A stretch of 64,000 bases of DNA from RGIG5612 sp963589005 (GTDB lineage Bacteria; Bacillota; Clostridia; Lachnospirales; Lachnospiraceae). The stretch spans positions 1-64,000 of the forward strand of contig CAVAJR010000003.1 of assembly GCA_963589005.1 (NCBI GenBank), given 5' to 3'. Shown piece after piece: positions 53,282 to 62,965 of the stretch (position 1 is its first letter; every line of letters starts with the position of its first letter). The notes beneath the pieces are model-generated. The model was not told the origin of the DNA. It ran no database searches and saw only the letters and a program-made list of their open reading frames with translations. Position numbers and translations under genes: made by a program.

Positions 53282-53485
53282 ATGAAAAATGAAAATAAAG
53301 AAATTTCAATTGAGCAGTCTTTTGATGAATTGGAGACAATCGTAGATAAAATGCAATCAGAGGAGTTATCCCTTGAGGAAACATTTGCATTATATAAAAA
53401 AGGATTGTCTCTGGTTGAGAGCTGCAACAAGAAGATTGATAAGATTCAATGTGATATTCACAAGATCACTGCAGGTGAAGAATAA
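53282..53485 (+). CDS. xseB: Exodeoxyribonuclease VII, small subunit
   Basis: This 67-residue helical protein shows the XseB pattern: IEQSFDELETIVDKMQSEEL followed by SLEETFALYKKGLSLVESC. It forms the multi-copy cap on XseA. The frame is open for 156 bases upstream to 53126, inside the end of xseA. That part has no XseB similarity, so ATG 53282 is chosen even though its ribosome binding site is weak (GCGAG 14 bases upstream). Coupling with ispA is by TAATG overlap. Confidence 0.9.
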   Translation: MKNENKEISIEQSFDELETIVDKMQSEELSLEETFALYKKGLSLVESCNKKIDKIQCDIHKITAGEE

Positions 53486-54399
53486 TGGACAAGTTGATTC
53501 TTAAGAAACATATAGAAGAGATTAATGACATTATATATAAGTTTCTGCCTGATGGAGACGAATATAATGCAGAGCTGGTGAAGGCTGTGAATTATTCTGT
53601 CAAGGCAGGGGGCAAGAGGCTGCGTCCCATGTTTGTCCTGGAAACTTATAAAATGTTCAGCGCAGATAATAATGCCGAATCGGAGATACTCCATGCGTTT
53701 ATGTCAGCGATAGAATTCATACATACATATTCGCTGGTACATGACGACCTTCCGGCAATGGATAATGATGAATACAGAAGAGGTCAGCTTACAACCCATG
53801 CACAGTTCGGTGAGGCCGCAGGAATTCTGGCAGGAGATGCACTTCTTAACTGGGCATACGAGGTGCTGCTTAATGCAATAACAAGCTGCAGTGATGGTGA
53901 AGAGATGACAGCCGCAGCCAGAGCAGCGCAGGTGCTTGCTTCCAAGGCAGGCATAAAAGGCATGGTAGGCGGGCAGTCGGTGGATGTATATGCTGACAAG
54001 CATTATGAATTCAAAGTGGATGAAAAATGCCTTGAGTACATATATAACAATAAAACTTCTGCGCTTATAGAGGCATCATTTATGATGGGTGCTATCCTGG
54101 GACGTGCCGATGACGAGGATGTCAGGGCTGTTGAGAAAATGGCAGGATATATCGGCATGGCATTTCAGATCCAGGATGACATACTGGATGTTGTGGGCAG
54201 TCAGGAGATATTAGGAAAACCTGTCGGAAGTGATGAGAAAAACAACAAACAGACATATGTCAATATATATGGTCTTGATGCAGCAAGAAAAGCTGTAAAG
54301 GACTATACATCTGAGGCACTTGGAATATTTGACAGCCTCGGAATGAAGAATACATTTTTAAGGGAGTTAATCGTCGAGCTTATCGACAGAGAGAAATAA
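53485..54399 (+). CDS. ispA: Polyprenyl synthetase, probable farnesyl diphosphate synthase
   Basis: This 304-residue trans-prenyltransferase joins IPP to allylic diphosphates. The first aspartate-rich motif is DDLPAMD (D87, D88, D93), the second is QIQDDILD (D231, D232), and GGKRLRP is the IPP-binding site at residues 42-48. Bulky residues before the first motif (TYSLVH) favour a C15 product. It sits between xseB and dxs, as in most Firmicutes, and overlaps both by one base. Confidence 0.94.
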   Translation: MDKLILKKHIEEINDIIYKFLPDGDEYNAELVKAVNYSVKAGGKRLRPMFVLETYKMFSADNNAESEILHAFMSAIEFIHTYSLVHDDLPAMDNDEYRRGQLTTHAQFGEAAGILAGDALLNWAYEVLLNAITSCSDGEEMTAAARAAQVLASKAGIKGMVGGQSVDVYADKHYEFKVDEKCLEYIYNNKTSALIEASFMMGAILGRADDEDVRAVEKMAGYIGMAFQIQDDILDVVGSQEILGKPVGSDEKNNKQTYVNIYGLDAARKAVKDYTSEALGIFDSLGMKNTFLRELIVELIDREK

Positions 54400-56276
54400 T
54401 GGATTTTCCTATTTTAGATACAATAAACAGACCAGAGGATCTCAAAGATCTGACTGACGAGCAGTTATGCGAGTTAGCATATGAAATCCGCAGATTTCTG
54501 GTACTTAAGGTTAGTAAGACGGGAGGACATCTTGCATCTAACCTGGGAGTGGTTGAACTGACACTGGCGCTTCTTTTATGTACAGAGCTGCCGAAGGATA
54601 AAATTGTTTGGGATGTAGGACATCAGTCTTATGTATATAAGATTTTAACGGGACGAAGGGATGACTTCGATCATCTGAGGGAATACGGAGGCTTAAGCGG
54701 CTTTCCCAAGAGAAGAGAATCAGAATATGACGCATTTAATACAGGCCACTCGTCGACATCTATTTCAGCAGCTCTTGGTATAGCTGAAGCATTTGAAATA
54801 GATCATAATGACGCCAGCGTTATAGCTGTGATCGGCGACGGCTCATTAACAGGCGGATTGGCATTCGAAGCACTTAATAATGCGTCTAAGATCAAGCGTA
54901 ATCTTATTATTATCTTGAATGATAATGAGATGTCTATTTCGAAGAATGTAGGTGGATTATCAGCTTATCTGTCAGGACTTAGGGCAGGCAAGAGATACAA
55001 CAATTTGAAATTAAGAGTTGTAGATGTGCTGGAGAAAATCCCCAGATTCGGAGACAGGGCTATTAAGCATATTAAGAAGACTAAGAGCAGTCTAAAGCAG
55101 CTGATAGTTCCGGGAATTATATTCGAGGACATGGGTCTTACTTATCTGGGGCCATTTGACGGACATGATATCAGCAGCCTGAGAAATATAATTACTGAGG
55201 CTAAACAGATAGATCATCCTGTTGTTATCCATGTGAAAACAGTCAAGGGCAAGGGATATCTTCCGGCAGAGCAGCATCCTGACAAATTCCATGGAATATC
55301 GCCCTTCGATCCTGCAACCGGAGAACTTGTAAATAAATCCTCAGGGAAAACATATACAAATTATTTTTCGGATGCAATTGTACACCTGGCTCAAAAGGAT
55401 CCGAAGATAATTGCTATTACAGCAGCGATGCCTGACGGAACAGGATTAAGCAAATTTAAAGAATATTTTCCTAAGAGATTCTTCGATGTAGGTATAGCTG
55501 AAGAACATGCCGTAACATTTGCCGCAGGAATGGCATCAGTGGGATACAAGCCATTTGTAGCTATATATTCCTCATTCCTGCAGAGGGCATTTGATCAGGT
55601 AATGCATGATGTCTGTCTTCAGAATCTCCCGGTTACCTTCTGCATAGACAGAGCGGGGCTGGTAGGTCAGGACGGCGAGACGCATCAGGGAATATTCGAT
55701 ATCTCATACTTAAGTACCATTCCTAATATGAATATCATTGCGCCTAAGAATGGACAGGAATTAATAGATGCAGTTAATTTTGCGGCCGGATTCAATGCTC
55801 CCCTGGCCATCAGATATCCAAGGGGCGCAGCTAAGGAAGTCCTCGAAGAGTTCAGGGAGCCTATTATATTCGGACGCAGTGAGGGCATATATCTGGAAAA
55901 GGATATAGCGATCATATCTGTAGGAAGCATGATGACCACAGCATTGGAAGTAAGATCAAGGCTTAAGGGCAAAGGCCTTAATGTTACCCTTATAAATGCA
56001 AGGTTTGTTAAACCTATTGACGAGGATCTTATAAATGATCTGCTCGCCGACCATAAGGTAATAATTACGCTTGAGGAAAATGTGATCATCGGCGGATACG
56101 GAATGGCAGTGCTTCGTCATGTAAACAGCATAAATGCGAATATTAAAGTAATAAATATAGCCATTCCGAATATGTATGTGGAGCAGGGCAGCCCTGATAT
56201 TCAATATAAGGAATGCAGAATAGATGCAGATTCTATCTGCAGACGTCTTGAAAAGGAATTAAAGCAATTACAATGA
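54399..56276 (+). CDS. dxs: 1-deoxy-D-xylulose-5-phosphate synthase
   Basis: This 625-residue thiamine diphosphate transketolase-like enzyme starts the non-mevalonate isoprenoid route from pyruvate and glyceraldehyde 3-phosphate. It shows the catalytic histidine in VWDVGHQSYVYKIL and FNTGHSSTSISAALG. It also has the TPP motif GDGSLTGGLAFEALNNA and the pyrimidine-binding region GIAEEHAVTFAAGMA. It uses ATG 54399, overlapping ispA. The dxs stop overlaps the tlyA start (ATGA). Together with ispA, it shows that isoprenoids are made by the MEP route. Confidence 0.97.
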   Translation: MDFPILDTINRPEDLKDLTDEQLCELAYEIRRFLVLKVSKTGGHLASNLGVVELTLALLLCTELPKDKIVWDVGHQSYVYKILTGRRDDFDHLREYGGLSGFPKRRESEYDAFNTGHSSTSISAALGIAEAFEIDHNDASVIAVIGDGSLTGGLAFEALNNASKIKRNLIIILNDNEMSISKNVGGLSAYLSGLRAGKRYNNLKLRVVDVLEKIPRFGDRAIKHIKKTKSSLKQLIVPGIIFEDMGLTYLGPFDGHDISSLRNIITEAKQIDHPVVIHVKTVKGKGYLPAEQHPDKFHGISPFDPATGELVNKSSGKTYTNYFSDAIVHLAQKDPKIIAITAAMPDGTGLSKFKEYFPKRFFDVGIAEEHAVTFAAGMASVGYKPFVAIYSSFLQRAFDQVMHDVCLQNLPVTFCIDRAGLVGQDGETHQGIFDISYLSTIPNMNIIAPKNGQELIDAVNFAAGFNAPLAIRYPRGAAKEVLEEFREPIIFGRSEGIYLEKDIAIISVGSMMTTALEVRSRLKGKGLNVTLINARFVKPIDEDLINDLLADHKVIITLEENVIIGGYGMAVLRHVNSINANIKVINIAIPNMYVEQGSPDIQYKECRIDADSICRRLEKELKQLQ

Positions 56277-57073
56277 AAAAAAGACTGGATGTGCTTCTTA
56301 CTGAATTAAATCCTGAACTTACAAGAACTAAGGCTCAGACTATAATAATGAGCGGCATAGTATATGTTAACAATCAGAAGGAAACCAAGGCTGGATCCAT
56401 GTTCCCGGAGGATGCCTTGATCGAGGTAAGAGGCGAGACACTTAAGTACGTAAGCAGAGGAGGATTAAAACTGGAGAAAGCGATGGAATGTTTTCCGGTA
56501 AGTCCTTCCGGCAGGATATGCATGGACATAGGCTCATCTACAGGAGGATTTACAGACTGCATGCTGCAAAATGGTGCAGTTAAGGTATATTCCGTAGACG
56601 TTGGCAAGGGTCTGCTTCATTACAAGCTCAGAAATGATCCGAGGGTAGTTGTAATGGAGAAGACAAATATCCGTTATCTAAAGCCCGAGGAGGTTCCGGA
56701 GAAGATAAATTTCGCCAGCGTAGATGTATCATTTATTTCACTTACACTTATCCTTCCGGCCGCTCTTGAGCTTCTTGATGAGCATAAGGAAATGGTAATG
56801 CTGATTAAGCCGCAGTTTGAAGCAGGAAGAGAGAAGGTCGGCAAAAAGGGCGTAGTGAGAGACCCGGCAGTTCATGAAGAGGTTATTGAAAAAATATATG
56901 ATTTCGCAGACAGCCAGGGACTTAAGATCATGGGATTGGATTTTTCACCGGTGAAGGGACCTGAGGGCAACATAGAATATCTCATTTATGTTAACGCCGA
57001 TGGCGGCACATCTATATCGAAGGATATTATCCCTGAGGTCGTTAAGGCGGCACATGATAAATTAGACAAATAA
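56273..57073 (+). CDS. tlyA: TlyA family rRNA 2'-O-methyltransferase
   Basis: This 266-residue protein has an N-terminal S4 RNA-binding domain (residues 1-60, RLDVLLTELN start) and a FtsJ/RrmJ-like methyltransferase domain. The SAM-binding motif MDIGSSTGGFTDCML and the later motif KPQFEAGREKVGKKG are visible. Homologues methylate 2'-OH of rRNA bases (C1409 of 16S and/or C1920 of 23S in mycobacteria). A pore-forming haemolysin role, from the old name, is unlikely. It is coupled to dxs, and nadK follows after one base. Confidence 0.93.
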   Translation: MKKRLDVLLTELNPELTRTKAQTIIMSGIVYVNNQKETKAGSMFPEDALIEVRGETLKYVSRGGLKLEKAMECFPVSPSGRICMDIGSSTGGFTDCMLQNGAVKVYSVDVGKGLLHYKLRNDPRVVVMEKTNIRYLKPEEVPEKINFASVDVSFISLTLILPAALELLDEHKEMVMLIKPQFEAGREKVGKKGVVRDPAVHEEVIEKIYDFADSQGLKIMGLDFSPVKGPEGNIEYLIYVNADGGTSISKDIIPEVVKAAHDKLDK

Positions 57074-57074
57074 T

Positions 57075-57932
57075 ATGAAAAGATTTGTACTTATTACCAA
57101 TATAACAAAGGATCCGACGGGCAAACTTACCGACCAGGCCAGGCAGATCATTGAATCAAATGGCGGAATCTGCGAAGCATGTCTTTTTAACGGCAAGAAC
57201 AGCAAGAATGCGTATAGCCGCATAAATCCTAAATTAGTACCAAGGGATACAGACCTGGTGATCTCACTGGGCGGCGATGGCTCACTCCTGCATACAGCTA
57301 AGGACCTGATTGACCTTAATATTCCTATAATGGGCATTAATCTGGGAACATTGGGATATCTTACTGAGATGGATCTTACGGGCTTTCGCGAGGAATTTAA
57401 GAATATCATGGGCGGTGCCTGCCATATAGAAGAACGCATGCTGCTTAAAGGCTCAATTATAAGAGATGAGAAGATCATAAAAGAAGACATAGCCATAAAT
57501 GATATAGTTCTTAACAGGTTAGGAACCATGAGTATTATAAAATTCGATGTCATGGTCAATAACAGATTTCTTAATTCTTACAATGCTGACGGATATATCG
57601 TATGTTCGCCTACAGGATCAACAGGATACAACCTGTCGGCAGGGGGTCCTGTAGCACATCCTGTTTCAGAAGTTATTATTACAACACCTATCTGCGAGCA
57701 TACGCTTAATTCCAGAAGCGTTGTATTTTCGGCAGACGCACAGATAGATATCATAGTAAGGCAGAAGGAAGATGAAGAGAAGCAGATCAAGGCAATATCA
57801 TTTGACGGAGGTAATGCGATCGCATTGAAGAACGGCGATATAGTACGCATTACTGCAGCTGATAAGAAAATGCTGAATCTGCGATTGGATAAATTAAGCT
57901 TTGTTGAACATCTGGGTAAGAAAATGAGATAA
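57075..57932 (+). CDS. nadK: NAD kinase
   Basis: This 285-residue kinase phosphorylates NAD to NADP. It carries the GGDGS motif in LVISLGGDGSLLHTAK and NLGTLGYLTEM. The NAD-binding SPTGSTGYNLSAGGPVAHP lies near residue 175. It starts one base after the tlyA stop. In many Firmicutes argR and recN come next; here gpmI does, after 16 bases. Confidence 0.95.
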   Translation: MKRFVLITNITKDPTGKLTDQARQIIESNGGICEACLFNGKNSKNAYSRINPKLVPRDTDLVISLGGDGSLLHTAKDLIDLNIPIMGINLGTLGYLTEMDLTGFREEFKNIMGGACHIEERMLLKGSIIRDEKIIKEDIAINDIVLNRLGTMSIIKFDVMVNNRFLNSYNADGYIVCSPTGSTGYNLSAGGPVAHPVSEVIITTPICEHTLNSRSVVFSADAQIDIIVRQKEDEEKQIKAISFDGGNAIALKNGDIVRITAADKKMLNLRLDKLSFVEHLGKKMR

Positions 57933-57948
57933 ATGAGAGGAAAGTGAT

Positions 57949-59481
57949 ATGAAAAAACCAGTTGTATTAATGATATTAGACGGTTATGGACTGGGTCCTG
58001 TTTATGAAGGCAATGCTATCGCTAAGGCACATACTCCTGTCATGGACAGATTGATGAAGGAATATCCATTTGTTAAGGGACAAGCCTCAGGATTGGCGGT
58101 AGGACTGCCAGAAGGTCAGATGGGCAATTCTGAAGTCGGACATCTTAATATGGGTGCCGGAAGGATCGTATATCAGGATCTTACAAGAATTACCAAGTCA
58201 ATTGAAGACGGTGATTTTTTCGAAAAGCCTGAGCTCCTGGAAGCAATTAAGAATTGCAAGGATAACGGAACTGACCTTCATATATATGGTCTTATGTCAG
58301 ATGGCGGGGTGCACAGCGATATACGACATCTGTATGCACTTCTTAAAATGTGCAAGATGAATGGTCTGGACAGAGTTTATGTTCATTGCTTTATGGACGG
58401 CCGAGACACATCACCTACATCCGGAGTCGGATATATTAAGAACTTGATGAAGGTTATGTCAGAGCAAACAGGTCAGATCGCAACAATTACAGGCAGATAT
58501 TATGCGATGGACAGGGATAATCGCTGGGAGCGTGTAGAACGGGCGTATAATGCTCTTGTCAATGGTGTTGGCAATTGTGAAACAGATCCGGTTGAGGCTA
58601 TTGAGAAATCATATGCTGCAGGCATAAATGATGAATTTATCGAGCCAATCGTTATAACTAGGGATGGCCAACCTACAGCAACTATTAAGGATGGAGATTC
58701 AATTATATTTATCAATTTCAGACCTGACAGAGCCAGAGAGATCACAAGAACCTTCTGTATGGACGAGTTTGACGGATTTGCCAGAGGGGACAGGATCAAA
58801 ACCTTCTATGTCTGCTTCACGGAATACGATGTTACCATTCCTAATAAGCATATTGTATTTAAAGAAGAAGAGATTGAAAATACTCTGGGCGAATACCTGG
58901 CCAAATGTGGTCTTAAGCAGGCCAGAATAGCCGAAACAGAGAAGTATGCCCACGTTACATTCTTCTTCAATGGAGGTGTTGAGAAGCCAAATGAAGGTGA
59001 GGATCGTTTCCTTGTGGCATCACCTAAGGTGGCAACATATGACCTGCAGCCTGAGATGAGCGCTCAGTCGGTTTGCGATATATTAGTTGATAAGATCAAA
59101 TGCGGCGAATATGATGTCATCATTATCAACTTCGCCAACCCTGATATGGTAGGACATACCGGAATAGAAGCGGCTGTGATCAAGGCAATTGAAACGGTTG
59201 ATTCAATGGTAGAGAGGGCCGTAGAAGCTGTTAAGGAAGTGGACGGAGTCATATTCTTATGCGCCGACCATGGAAATGCTGAGGAACTCATTGATTATAA
59301 GACAGGCGAGCCATGGACAGCGCATACAACTAATCCTGTTCCCTTTATTCTTATCAATGGCCCTAAAGGCTGGAAATTAAGAGAGGGCGGAAGACTATGC
59401 GACATTGCTCCGACCTTGCTTGAACTTCTGGGATTGAAGCAGCCTAAGGAGATGACAGGTGAGAGTCTGATCGTGAAGTGA
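57949..59481 (+). CDS. gpmI: Phosphoglycerate mutase, cofactor-independent
   Basis: This 510-residue two-metal (Mn) phosphoglycerate mutase interconverts 3- and 2-phosphoglycerate in glycolysis. D11 in ILDGYG and the phosphoserine nucleophile S61 in GNSEVGHLNMGAGR are visible. A metal-binding CADHGNAEE and AHTTNPVP lie near the C-terminus. GAGAGGAAAG lies before ATG 57949. It is likely in the same transcript as nadK. About 230 bases of non-coding sequence follow before secG. Confidence 0.97.
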   Translation: MKKPVVLMILDGYGLGPVYEGNAIAKAHTPVMDRLMKEYPFVKGQASGLAVGLPEGQMGNSEVGHLNMGAGRIVYQDLTRITKSIEDGDFFEKPELLEAIKNCKDNGTDLHIYGLMSDGGVHSDIRHLYALLKMCKMNGLDRVYVHCFMDGRDTSPTSGVGYIKNLMKVMSEQTGQIATITGRYYAMDRDNRWERVERAYNALVNGVGNCETDPVEAIEKSYAAGINDEFIEPIVITRDGQPTATIKDGDSIIFINFRPDRAREITRTFCMDEFDGFARGDRIKTFYVCFTEYDVTIPNKHIVFKEEEIENTLGEYLAKCGLKQARIAETEKYAHVTFFFNGGVEKPNEGEDRFLVASPKVATYDLQPEMSAQSVCDILVDKIKCGEYDVIIINFANPDMVGHTGIEAAVIKAIETVDSMVERAVEAVKEVDGVIFLCADHGNAEELIDYKTGEPWTAHTTNPVPFILINGPKGWKLREGGRLCDIAPTLLELLGLKQPKEMTGESLIVK

Positions 59482-59711
59482 ATATAAAAGTTATTTCGGT
59501 AAATTGACGGGTCACTTAACCGGATGAATTTTAAAATAAGTCTCAGAAATGAAAGTGTTTCACGCCTGCTTTTGGCAACTAATCCGGTTTTGAAAGTTAC
59601 GAAATCATTAAATTTAAGCAGAAATTGACGCAAAATAAAAAATGCTTATTGCCTATAGACGGTGGTTGTGATATAAATATTCTGTTGATTTCTGTTTGGG
59701 AGGTAATAGTT

Positions 59712-59954
59712 TTGTTTTATACAATAGCAACGATCATAATTTCGATCATAAGCGTTATTTTAATAGTAGCAATAGTTCTGCAGCAGGGCAAGAGCGCCGG
59801 ACTGTCAAGCTCACTTGCAGGTTCATCAGAAACATTCTGGGTCAAGAGCAAGTCAAAAACAAAAGAGGGTAAGCTTGAGAAGATTACTACAGTGGCAGGA
59901 ATAATATTCTTTATATTAGCAATCCTCCTGAATGTAGGAATGTTCACAAAATAA
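59712..59954 (+). CDS. secG: Protein translocase subunit SecG
   Basis: This 80-residue membrane protein has two helices (residues 3-24 and 58-78) joined by the conserved GKSAGLSSSLAGSSETFW segment. It assists the SecYEG channel. The start is TTG 59712, with GGGAGG eight bases upstream; an open frame from 59625 lacks a suitable site. In many Firmicutes rnr (RNase R) lies between secG and smpB. Here it is missing from this place. Confidence 0.93.
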   Translation: MFYTIATIIISIISVILIVAIVLQQGKSAGLSSSLAGSSETFWVKSKSKTKEGKLEKITTVAGIIFFILAILLNVGMFTK

Positions 59955-59964
59955 TGTATTTTGA

Positions 59965-59988
59965 AAGCACTCTCAGCAGAGAGTGCTT
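59965..59988 (+). terminator. Hairpin terminator after secG
   Basis: A perfect 10-bp stem (59965-59974 with 59979-59988) with loop AGCA is followed by AATTTATG, a weak T-run. Probable terminator. Confidence 0.65.
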
Positions 59989-60117
59989 AATTTATGTAAC
60001 AGGAACACAGTCCTGCTGCATAAGTTAAGCATACTGGAAAGATACAGTAAATGTCAGACAATTGTCGAATTTCTTTTAGTACTCATAGATACAGGCTGTT
60101 AGATTATTAGGAAAAGT

Positions 60118-60588
60118 ATGGGAAAAGATTATTCAAAACTTATAGCGAATAATAAAAAGGCATACCACGATTATTTCGTAGAGGAAACATATGAGGCTGG
60201 TCTGGCTCTTGCAGGTACAGAAGTTAAGTCATTACGTATGGGCAAATGCAGCATCAAGGAATCCTTCATACGAATTAAGGATGGCGAGGCCATCATTTAT
60301 GGTATGAATATTTCCCCATATGAAAAGGGCAACATTTTTAACAGAGATCCGCTGCGTACACGTAAGCTCTTACTTCATAAGAATGAGATACGCAAGCTGA
60401 ATCAGAAGGTAATGGAGCAAGGCATGGCCATAGTTCCGTTGCAAGTATACTTCAAAGGTAACCTGTGCAAGCTTCAATTCGGTTTATGCAAAGGTAAGAA
60501 ATTGTATGATAAGCGGGCTGATATAGCTAAAAAAGATCAGCGGCGTGAGGCAGAGAGGGATTACAAGGTTCGTAATCTGAAGGGCTGA
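60118..60588 (+). CDS. smpB: SsrA-binding protein SmpB
   Basis: This 156-residue protein binds the tRNA-like part of tmRNA and delivers it to stalled ribosomes. It shows the ANNKKAYHDYFVEETYEAGL start (after residue 8), LAGTEVKSLRMGKCSIKESF and the basic C-terminal tail KKDQRREAERDYKVRNLK. The weak AGGA is eight bases before ATG 60118. The tmRNA gene itself follows 78 bases downstream, the conserved arrangement. Confidence 0.97.
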   Translation: MGKDYSKLIANNKKAYHDYFVEETYEAGLALAGTEVKSLRMGKCSIKESFIRIKDGEAIIYGMNISPYEKGNIFNRDPLRTRKLLLHKNEIRKLNQKVMEQGMAIVPLQVYFKGNLCKLQFGLCKGKKLYDKRADIAKKDQRREAERDYKVRNLKG

Positions 60589-60666
60589 GAGATTCGCTGA
60601 TTTTATAAAAAGAAGGATGTCTGTCATACAGCTAAGTGATGTAAGACAGCTTTCAGGAACATATGC

Positions 60667-61014
60667 GGGGCTGTAAAGGTTTCGACGGGGTTTCAGAAGT
60701 AGGATAAGCCACTGGTAGCGGGTAACTACCTTAAAAGATCCAAATTAAATTTAAACGCTAACAATAATAAATTAGCTTTAGCTGCCTAAGTGCAGCTCGT
60801 CGGCCCGGTATCGTCCGTTGTATTGGTTCACCGGCGTCATCCAGACGGAAAACTCTTATGCTTAAGCTTTGCAGCATAAGAAAACTCATGAAGCTACCTT
60901 GCATGAAAGTCTGTCGTTGGGGATTTATGTAAGGGAATAAAATTTCAGCGACTGTAGTGGAAGAAAGTCTTATGGACGGGATTTCGGACAGGGGTTCGAT
61001 TCCCCTCAGCTCCA
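60667..61014 (+). ncRNA. ssrA: tmRNA (SsrA)
   Basis: The 348-base RNA opens with GGGGCTG, then TAAAGGTTTCGACGGGG, and closes with GGACAGGGGTTCGATTCCCC and the 3' acceptor strand CAGCTCC (one G-U) plus discriminator A. The CCA is not encoded. The tag reading frame runs from the resume codon GCT at 60757 to TAA at 60787 and encodes ANNNKLALAA, with the ALAA protease degron. Pseudoknot-rich segments follow the tag. It lies directly after smpB and ends at a strong terminator. Confidence 0.96.
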
Positions 61015-61018
61015 TCAT

Positions 61019-61060
61019 AAGTCCACCGTAATTTTGATAGAATTACGGTGGACTTTTCTA
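61019..61060 (+). terminator. Intrinsic terminator of ssrA
   Basis: A perfect 15-bp stem (61019-61033 with 61041-61055) with a 7-base loop is followed by TTTCT. It begins five bases after the tmRNA. Confidence 0.9.
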
Positions 61061-61135
61061 TTTCTGGCTTGTTTCGTTCCAGTTTAGAAATGAATAGTAT
61101 ATTATTGCAATTATTGAAAGGAGTCGGATAAAAAT

Positions 61136-62965
61136 ATGAAAGAAGTTAAGTCACCGAAAAAACCCCTAATTTATTATTACGGTATTGTTTTAATGGTTAT
61201 TCTGGTTTTCAACATGGTCATCTCTCCGTTACTTGAAAATTCCAGAGTAGAAGAGGTTGATTATGGAACCTTTATGCAGATGATAGAGGATAAGAATATC
61301 GGTAGCGTAGAGGTTGATGATTCCGAGATCGTGTTCACCGACAAGGACAATACCCAAATCTATAAGACTGGCGAAATGAACGACCCAACGTTGACCGAGC
61401 GACTGTATGCATCAGGAGCTAAATTTACTCGAAATATTGAAGAAAGCATGTCGCCGATACTTAGCTTTTTTCTGACATTTATTTTGCCAATCTTGATCTT
61501 TGCCGCTCTCGGACAGTATATGGCAAAAAAAATGATATCCCAGGCGGGCGGTCCAAATGCGCTGACGTTCGGTATGGGAAAAAGCAATGCCAAAATCTAT
61601 GTTCCGTCTACGGACGGCATCCGTTTTGATGATGTCGCCGGTGAGGATGAAGCAAAAGAGAACCTCGCTGAGATTGTAGATTATCTTCATAATCCCAAGA
61701 AGTATTCTGATGTAGGTGCATCCATGCCCAAGGGCGTATTGCTTGTAGGACCTCCGGGTACCGGCAAAACGATGCTGGCCAAGGCTGTTGCCGGTGAAGC
61801 CGGTGTGCCGTTTTTCTCCATGTCCGGTTCGGAATTTGTCGAGATGTTTGTTGGTATGGGTGCATCGAAAGTACGTGACCTCTTCAAGCAGGCCAAGGAA
61901 AAAGCTCCATGTATCGTCTTCATTGATGAGATTGACGCCATTGGCAAAAAGCGTGACGGTCAGGTCGGCGGAAATGATGAACGTGAGCAGACACTTAATC
62001 AGCTTCTGACTGAGATGGACGGCTTTGAAGGCAACAATGGTGTTATTATTCTGGCAGCAACAAACCGCCCGGAATCCCTTGATCCTGCGCTGACTCGTCC
62101 CGGCCGTTTTGACCGCCGTGTTCCTGTAGAACTGCCTGACCTTGCAGGTCGTGAAGCCATACTCAAAGTTCACGCAAAGAAGATCAAAACAGCGGAGAAT
62201 GTGGATTTTCATACTATAGCTCGTATGGCATCCGGCACTTCCGGCGCAGAGCTTGCCAATATCATCAATGAGGCGGCCCTTCGTGCCGTACGCAGCGGAC
62301 GTACGGTTGTAGAACAGGCAGATCTGGAGGAAAGCATTGAGGTTGTCATCGCCGGCTATCAGAAGAAAAATGCCATTATGACCGACGAAGAAAAGAAGAT
62401 CGTTGCCTACCACGAGATCGGTCATGCACTGGTCGCTGCTTTACAGACTGCCTCTGCTCCGGTACAGAAGATTACCATTATTCCAAGAACTTCAGGCGCA
62501 CTTGGCTACACCATGCAGGTTGAACAAAATGATAAGGTTCTGATGACGAAGGAAGAATTGGAAAATAAGATTGCTACATTAACTGGCGGACGTGCGGCAG
62601 AAGAAACTGTCTTCGGACAGATCACTACCGGCGCATCCAATGACATTGAGCAGGCGACAAAACTCGCCCGTGCGATGATCACCCGATATGGCATGACAGA
62701 TGAATTCGATATGGTTGCGATGGAAACGGTAAGTAACCAGTATCTTGGCGGAGATACCTCGCTTGCCTGCTCAGCGGACACACAGAAGGAGATTGACCAG
62801 AAGGTAGTGGAGACTGTTAAAAAGCAACATGAAAAAGCTCGACGCCTGCTTGCAGACAATCGCAAGAAATTAGATGAACTTGCAAACTATCTCTACGATA
62901 AAGAGACTATTACTGGCAGCGAATTTATGAATATTCTGAATAGAAAGGATGGGAATGCGGTATGA
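61136..62965 (+). CDS. ftsH: ATP-dependent zinc metalloprotease FtsH
   Basis: This 609-residue membrane AAA protease has two transmembrane helices (about 12-33 and 107-127) with an extracytoplasmic domain between. The AAA module has Walker A GPPGTGKT (K211) and Walker B FIDEID near 263-267. The zinc site is HEIGH (426-430) and the third ligand region is SNDIEQAT. Arginines in this gene are almost all CGN codons and third positions are often C, unlike the AGA-rich neighbours. ftsH is coupled (ATGA) to an HdeD-like gene. The surroundings (no tilS or hpt) are not those of the housekeeping ftsH of Firmicutes, so this may be a second, acquired copy. Confidence 0.95.
   Translation: MKEVKSPKKPLIYYYGIVLMVILVFNMVISPLLENSRVEEVDYGTFMQMIEDKNIGSVEVDDSEIVFTDKDNTQIYKTGEMNDPTLTERLYASGAKFTRNIEESMSPILSFFLTFILPILIFAALGQYMAKKMISQAGGPNALTFGMGKSNAKIYVPSTDGIRFDDVAGEDEAKENLAEIVDYLHNPKKYSDVGASMPKGVLLVGPPGTGKTMLAKAVAGEAGVPFFSMSGSEFVEMFVGMGASKVRDLFKQAKEKAPCIVFIDEIDAIGKKRDGQVGGNDEREQTLNQLLTEMDGFEGNNGVIILAATNRPESLDPALTRPGRFDRRVPVELPDLAGREAILKVHAKKIKTAENVDFHTIARMASGTSGAELANIINEAALRAVRSGRTVVEQADLEESIEVVIAGYQKKNAIMTDEEKKIVAYHEIGHALVAALQTASAPVQKITIIPRTSGALGYTMQVEQNDKVLMTKEELENKIATLTGGRAAEETVFGQITTGASNDIEQATKLARAMITRYGMTDEFDMVAMETVSNQYLGGDTSLACSADTQKEIDQKVVETVKKQHEKARRLLADNRKKLDELANYLYDKETITGSEFMNILNRKDGNAV

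Noticed and set aside
61412..62425. A 337-codon open frame antisense to ftsH
   Set aside because: It mirrors the codon structure of ftsH, has no ribosome binding site and no family pattern; the sense frame is a complete FtsH.
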